DNA of 10,424 bases. Source: Enterospora canceri (lineage: Eukaryota; Microsporidia; Enterocytozoonidae). Position 1 is the stretch's first letter. Each line of letters begins with the position of its first letter. The translations under genes and the position numbers were made by a program. Under the pieces are notes generated by a model that worked only from the letters and a program-made list of their open reading frames with translations, was not told the DNA's origin and did not search any database. The DNA lies in contig LWDP01000062.1 of assembly GCA_002087915.1 (NCBI GenBank), positions 1 through 10,424 of the forward strand, written 5' to 3'. Positions 7,926-10,424 of the stretch are shown here, one piece after another.

Positions 7926-9290
7926 CTAATTTAATTCCAATATTTCCATTTCTCCCATCAGGCTATTTGATTTCTTCTTTGATTTCTTAGTTGAACTCTT
8001 CTTTGAACCTGTATCCTCTTCGTCGTCGTCATCATCATCTGCTTCCTCTTTTGCCAATGATTCATTAATTATTCCAGTCATCAAATTGGACCTTATTCCC
8101 ATCTTCTCACTCCTAATCATTTCATTCCTTGCTTCTGCCTTAATCCAATCTCTCCTTGGTTTAGTAAGTTTCTCAAACATCTCATCCTGCAAGTTATTTG
8201 GTAGATCCTCCTGTATCGTATCATCCTTCTGACTATCCTCTTTCTTACCTTCGTCCTTCTTCATACCAGTTTCGTCCTTCTTTGTACCAGTTTCCTCCTT
8301 CTTACTTCCTCCTTCATTATTCGTTGCTGTTTCTACCTTTGATGTAATTGGATTCATAGACTTCAGTTTCTTCATTATCTTCTGCTTTATTGTCACTTCT
8401 GGTAGTGGCACCTCTCCAACATTCAGCTTCTTCTCCTCTGGCTCAGTTGCATGCGACTTGAGGCTGTCAAACAACTTCGTTAGGAAACTCCTCTTTTCAC
8501 CCTGATAGCCTCTCAAAGTGCTCTTCTTTGAATCATTCACTGCCACATTTTGTGGTGTGGACTTTGGTTCACCTGTTGCAGTCGATGATGTTGTTGTTGT
8601 CGTAGTAGTCTCAACTGGTCTCACATGCAACTCAACAGGTGACCTCGTTGTCTGTGCTATCAAAGAATCCACTTCACTCGTGATCGATTCTGATTGTGAT
8701 TTGATTCGTTCTGATGATTTAGATGGTGATGTTGTTGATGTGGATGTCGTTGATGTTTGCTTCTTACCTGATTCAGTAGTCTGTTTACCATCAGCTTTAC
8801 TGGTCTCTTTCTTATCCGATTCAGTAGACTGCTTGATGCTTGTTTCAGTAGCTTCTTTCTTACTTGATTCACTGTACTTCTTTGCTTCTTCTGGTTTCAT
8901 TGTTGTCGTTTTACCAGCTGATACCACGACCACATCGCCATTCTCCAATGTCTTAGTCAGAGGACTCTTCTGCTTCTCAGTGGAAGACGTAGTGCTGGTT
9001 GAAGCTGACTTAGATGATGAAGTGCTGGTTGTTTTGCCTGGTTCAGTACTGCTATTAGTTGTGGTCTCTGGTTTACTAGTTTCCTTATTAGACTCTTTAG
9101 TAGTGCCATTGCTACTCTCCTTTGCATCCTTCTCCTTCTGGTTCTTCTCCAACTCCTTCTTCTGTTCCTCAGTCAACAGTTCTATTTCCTCCTTCTTAAG
9201 GTCACTAATTGTCTTTCCCTCTATCTGTGAATCAGGAATCTTCTCAGCCTGCACAAGCAGCACATTCAGTGCACAGAGCAGTATAAACAT
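7926..9290 (-). CDS. Secreted Ser/Thr/Lys-rich repeat protein (mucin-like), unrecognised
   Basis: A 454-residue protein starting with a clear signal peptide, MFILLCALNVLLVQA (cleavage near 15-16). The mature protein has no cysteine. Residues 25-60 are Lys/Glu-rich and helical. Residues 60-250 are a Ser/Thr/Lys-rich stretch with runs such as TTTTTTTSS (228-236) that could be O-glycosylated. It includes a 16-residue repeat starting at 140, 156 and 172 (pattern [S/T]ESxKK[E/Q]). Residues 329-349 hold three 7-residue repeats of the type [T/M]KKDETG. A more helical segment (about 365-415) precedes a six-Asp run (418-423) and a Lys/Ser-rich end. An in-frame stop three codons upstream fixes the start. 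No CCCC motif is present; a TATAAAA lies 20 bp upstream instead. Composition and export suggest a spore-wall, polar-tube-associated or secreted mucin-like protein, but I see no family signature. Confidence 0.87.
   Translation of the reverse strand: MFILLCALNVLLVQAEKIPDSQIEGKTISDLKKEEIELLTEEQKKELEKNQKEKDAKESSNGTTKESNKETSKPETTTNSSTEPGKTTSTSSSKSASTSTTSSTEKQKSPLTKTLENGDVVVVSAGKTTTMKPEEAKKYSESSKKEATETSIKQSTESDKKETSKADGKQTTESGKKQTSTTSTSTTSPSKSSERIKSQSESITSEVDSLIAQTTRSPVELHVRPVETTTTTTTSSTATGEPKSTPQNVAVNDSKKSTLRGYQGEKRSFLTKLFDSLKSHATEPEEKKLNVGEVPLPEVTIKQKIMKKLKSMNPITSKVETATNNEGGSKKEETGTKKDETGMKKDEGKKEDSQKDDTIQEDLPNNLQDEMFEKLTKPRRDWIKAEARNEMIRSEKMGIRSNLMTGIINESLAKEEADDDDDDEEDTGSKKSSTKKSKKKSNSLMGEMEILELN
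8244..8306 (-). repeat. Three 21-bp in-frame tandem repeats
   Basis: The stretch encodes residues 329-349 of the Ser/Thr/Lys-rich protein, three copies of a 7-residue unit KK(E/D)ETG-like. The first two copies are closest; the third diverges at its end. Such short coding repeats often vary in copy number between isolates. Confidence 0.75.
8751..8873 (-). repeat. 48-bp in-frame tandem repeat, about 2.5 copies
   Basis: Copies begin at coding-strand positions 8873, 8825 and 8777, encoding residues 140-155, 156-171 and the start of 172 onward. Each opens with SES or TES followed by one variable residue and KK. The period is exactly 48 bp, the copies having diverged at many positions, and the third breaks into a Ser/Thr run. 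Confidence 0.72.
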
Positions 9291-9309
9291 GATGGCCTAT
9301 AGAATCTAC

Positions 9310-9316
9310 TTTTATA
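9310..9316 (-). promoter_or_regulatory. TATA-like box of the 7926-9290 gene
   Basis: The coding strand reads TATAAAA, ending 20 bases before the ATG at 9290. This is a good TATA match, and the gene is one of those without a CCCC run at its start. The transcript would then have a very short or no 5' UTR. Confidence 0.45.
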
Positions 9317-9501
9317 TTGCTTGTTTGAGATGTAAAGCAAACTGTTTCAAATAAACAATATTAGATCGATGTTGTATTCTATTGGATAAAAGTGGTGCGA
9401 TGAATATGATATTCTTGTATAGGCAATTTAGAGTGTAATGGTTTACAAATGATTTAGTTATTTATGGATCAAAATATGAAAAATTTTATCCATTCACAAG
9501 A
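9317..9501. other. Rest of the 211-bp divergent spacer
   Basis: AT-rich sequence between two genes reading apart. It contains a GGATAAAAG string near 9384-9392 and no C run. A 13-codon frame starting at the ATG 9464 ends in a TGA at 9503-9505 that overlaps the start codon of the next gene. I see no RNA gene or clear hairpin here. Confidence 0.4.
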
Positions 9502-9720
9502 ATGAGTGAGATTGAGCAGCAGATGGAAGAGAAAAATGTGCCGATACCATTCGTAGATAACATTCAACCATCATGTGATATCCCACTGCTATTCAAGATA
9601 CGCGATGTAGAAAGTCGAACTAAGAAAGTGATAAGAAAACCAGATAAAAAGAGGGGATTCGTAAATTGGTTGATGAAAACATGCACTTGTAGTGGAATAT
9701 CGGATGAAGAGGTGCAATAA
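9502..9720 (+). CDS. Small hypothetical protein (72 residues)
   Basis: A short frame with plausible coding character. The protein begins with an acidic Glu/Gln-rich stretch, continues through a Pro/Ile/Val segment (PIPFVDNIQPSCDIP), a basic region (about residues 35-52, KKVIRKPDKKRGF) and a C-terminal CTCSG motif before DEEVQ. No signal peptide or membrane span. No family is recognised, and no CCCC motif precedes the ATG, so support rests on the open frame, the ordinary composition, the tight 14-bp tail-to-tail spacing with the next gene and an AATAAA that contains the TAA stop. The three cysteines (25, 61, 63) are too few for a zinc site alone. It could also be the last exon of a longer gene, although I see no splice signal that would show this. 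Confidence 0.6.
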   Translation: MSEIEQQMEEKNVPIPFVDNIQPSCDIPLLFKIRDVESRTKKVIRKPDKKRGFVNWLMKTCTCSGISDEEVQ

Positions 9721-9721
9721 A
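9716..9721 (+). terminator. AATAAA poly(A) signal overlapping the stop of the 72-residue gene
   Basis: AATAAA spans the TAA stop at 9718-9720, the same arrangement as at eL37 and the coiled-coil gene. Confidence 0.42.
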
Positions 9722-9734
9722 TGACAGGAATCAT

Positions 9735-10160
9735 TCAGCTATTGGGCAAATTAAACTGTAGATTGCTCTCTACGGCAGAATTGTCCTCGTCAGACAAATC
9801 ACCTTTATCCAAATCATTCTCATCAAAAGTGATGTTGATTTCAATTAAATTGGTTTTTGAATTTGTCTCTTTTTCATTAGTATTGATCTCTCTATTCAGG
9901 TTGTTCATAACCATTTTGGTTGGTTCCTTCTCTTGCACGTATTCAACTTTGTTGTATTCAATTGCCTGGTAGTCACTTGCTTTGTATTGAAACGTTTTTT
10001 TATGTATTGGATTTCTGCCTACTTTGTTGTACTCTGCCTTCTTTAGTTCTATTCTGCTATACTTGATACTTTCTGTATCATTTTCAACACATAATGCTAT
10101 TAGACAGTGTAATATTTTATTAATACCTACACTCTGTTGCAAAAGTTTGTGGACAGCCAT
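9735..10160 (-). CDS. Hypothetical exported-type protein with rewritten 5' end, possibly a pseudogene
   Basis: The open frame encodes 141 residues. Its first 11 residues (MAVHKLLQQSV) come largely from the 21-bp transposon-like repeat at 10135-10155, so the present ATG at 10160 is probably not ancestral. Right after the repeat comes KILHCLIALCVEN, which looks like the core of a signal peptide of the type seen at the start of the 7926-9290 gene. I infer that an element inserted at the TA at 10128-10129 and cut the original start off. The remaining protein has a Tyr/Lys-rich repeat, with AEYNKV near residue 42 and IEYNKV near 67, then an Asn/Glu-rich region and an acidic end (about 112-130). 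No family is recognised. No CCCC or TATA motif is seen before the ATG. It may be a living gene using a new start or a decaying remnant. Confidence 0.6.
   Translation of the reverse strand: MAVHKLLQQSVGINKILHCLIALCVENDTESIKYSRIELKKAEYNKVGRNPIHKKTFQYKASDYQAIEYNKVEYVQEKEPTKMVMNNLNREINTNEKETNSKTNLIEINITFDENDLDKGDLSDEDNSAVESNLQFNLPNS
10135..10155 (+). repeat. Outer direct repeat, copy 1
   Basis: This 21-bp unit matches copy 2 at 10306-10326 in 20 of 21 positions; the one difference is G against A in the middle. It overlaps the start of the minus-strand frame ending at 10160. Confidence 0.85.
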
Positions 10161-10305
10161 AAACTTCTTGATATACTCTCTTTTACGGCTCTTATGCTAC
10201 GCGATACACTTTTTACGTTGCTCTTTGCTGTTTCTTTTTATCTGAACTCAAATGGTTTGATGGTTGAACAGATAGGGACTAATTTCCAAAAATGATTTAA
10301 ATTCT

Positions 10306-10326
10306 TGTTGCAAAAATTTGTGGACA
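10306..10326 (+). repeat. Inner direct repeat, copy 2
   Basis: Second copy of the 21-bp unit, same orientation, 171 bp from the first. Its outer flank lacks the TA-CACT context of copy 1, as expected if it is an internal transposase-binding repeat and not the cleaved end. Confidence 0.85.
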
Positions 10327-10366
10327 ACGCTACAACAGCAATATTAATAAGCGGGCACAAAATTCC

Positions 10367-10424
10367 ATGCTTATTTTAATGTTTAACGTGTCTAAAAACC
10401 TATCAGGTGGAAAAGCATTTCTAA
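10367..10424 (+). CDS. Possible start of a frame running off the right edge
   Basis: An ATG at 10367, with a second in frame at 10379, opens a frame that stays open to the last base: 19 codons, ending in a Lys/Ser/Gly-containing stretch (NVSKNLSGGKAFL). It begins 41 bp after the inner direct repeat, where a Tc1-like element could place its transposase gene. The stretch is far too short to recognise a domain, and chance openness over 19 codons is common. I list it only because of its position. Confidence 0.22.
   Translation, partial: MLILMFNVSKNLSGGKAFL

Larger units (their letters stand above)
10128..10424 (+). mobile_element. Putative left end of a Tc1/mariner-like transposon (IR/DR type), cut by the window edge
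   Basis: A TA dinucleotide at 10128-10129 is followed by CACTCTG and then a 21-bp repeat, with a second copy in the same orientation 171 bp further on. The repeat core, TTGCAAAA then G or A then TTTGTGGACA, resembles Tc1-family termini as I remember them. A pair of direct repeats inside each terminal inverted repeat, about 165 to 170 bp apart, is the IR/DR plan known from Sleeping Beauty. The 150 bp between the copies and the 98 bp after hold no gene I can recognise. No transposase motif falls inside the window, and the opposite end is not visible. Confidence 0.5.

Noticed and set aside
8518..9354. 278-residue plus-strand frame rich in Val, Asp and Ser
   Set aside because: It is the complement of the low-complexity Ser/Thr/Lys gene, which has a signal peptide and in-frame repeats on the minus strand; long open shadows are expected there.
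10024..10245. 73-residue hydrophobic plus-strand frame
   Set aside because: It runs antisense through the 9735-10160 gene and across the transposon repeat; its hydrophobicity is a complement effect.
1..10424. tRNA, rRNA or CRISPR features
   Set aside because: I saw no cloverleaf-like stems, rRNA-like conserved blocks or regularly spaced repeat-spacer units in any gap.

Overview
The window looks like nuclear DNA of a microsporidian, or a similarly reduced fungal relative. It has one clear eukaryotic anchor, an 87-residue ribosomal protein eL37 with its four-cysteine zinc ribbon. Genes are packed densely on both strands with gaps of 14 to 211 bp, and I see no introns. A run of four or five C's ends one to four bases before the start codon of five of the eight genes, which is the CCC-type start signal known from microsporidia. 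I cannot name the species from this window.

Layout. 1-3444 (+) is the 3' part of a gene for a very large, soluble, probably all-helical protein that begins before the window. 3501-3764 (+) is eL37. 3801-4394 (-) encodes a small protein with a signal peptide. A 158-bp divergent spacer leads to 4553-5869 (+), a protein with one membrane span near its C terminus, and then 5918-6892 (+), a protein with a short hydrophobic start and a long Lys/Glu tail. Facing it are 6907-7830 (-), a coiled-coil protein, and 7926-9290 (-), a secreted Ser/Thr/Lys-rich repeat protein. After a 211-bp divergent spacer comes 9502-9720 (+), a 72-residue protein, which meets 9735-10160 (-) tail to tail. The reading frame of 9735-10160 looks as if a transposon end rewrote its 5' end.

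The right edge (about 10128-10424) carries two nearly identical 21-bp direct repeats 171 bp apart. Their sequence resembles Tc1/mariner termini, and the spacing matches the IR/DR class of such ends. I read it as the left end of a Tc1-like element, the rest of which lies beyond the window.

Together, the two left-hand genes are core or conserved-looking cell functions. The six from 3801 to 10160 are unrecognised; four of them carry export or membrane signals or their remnants, and low-complexity charged sequence recurs. This fits a lineage-specific block of exported or spore- or host-facing proteins bordered by a mobile element. That reading of their role is inference; no function was recognised for any of the six.
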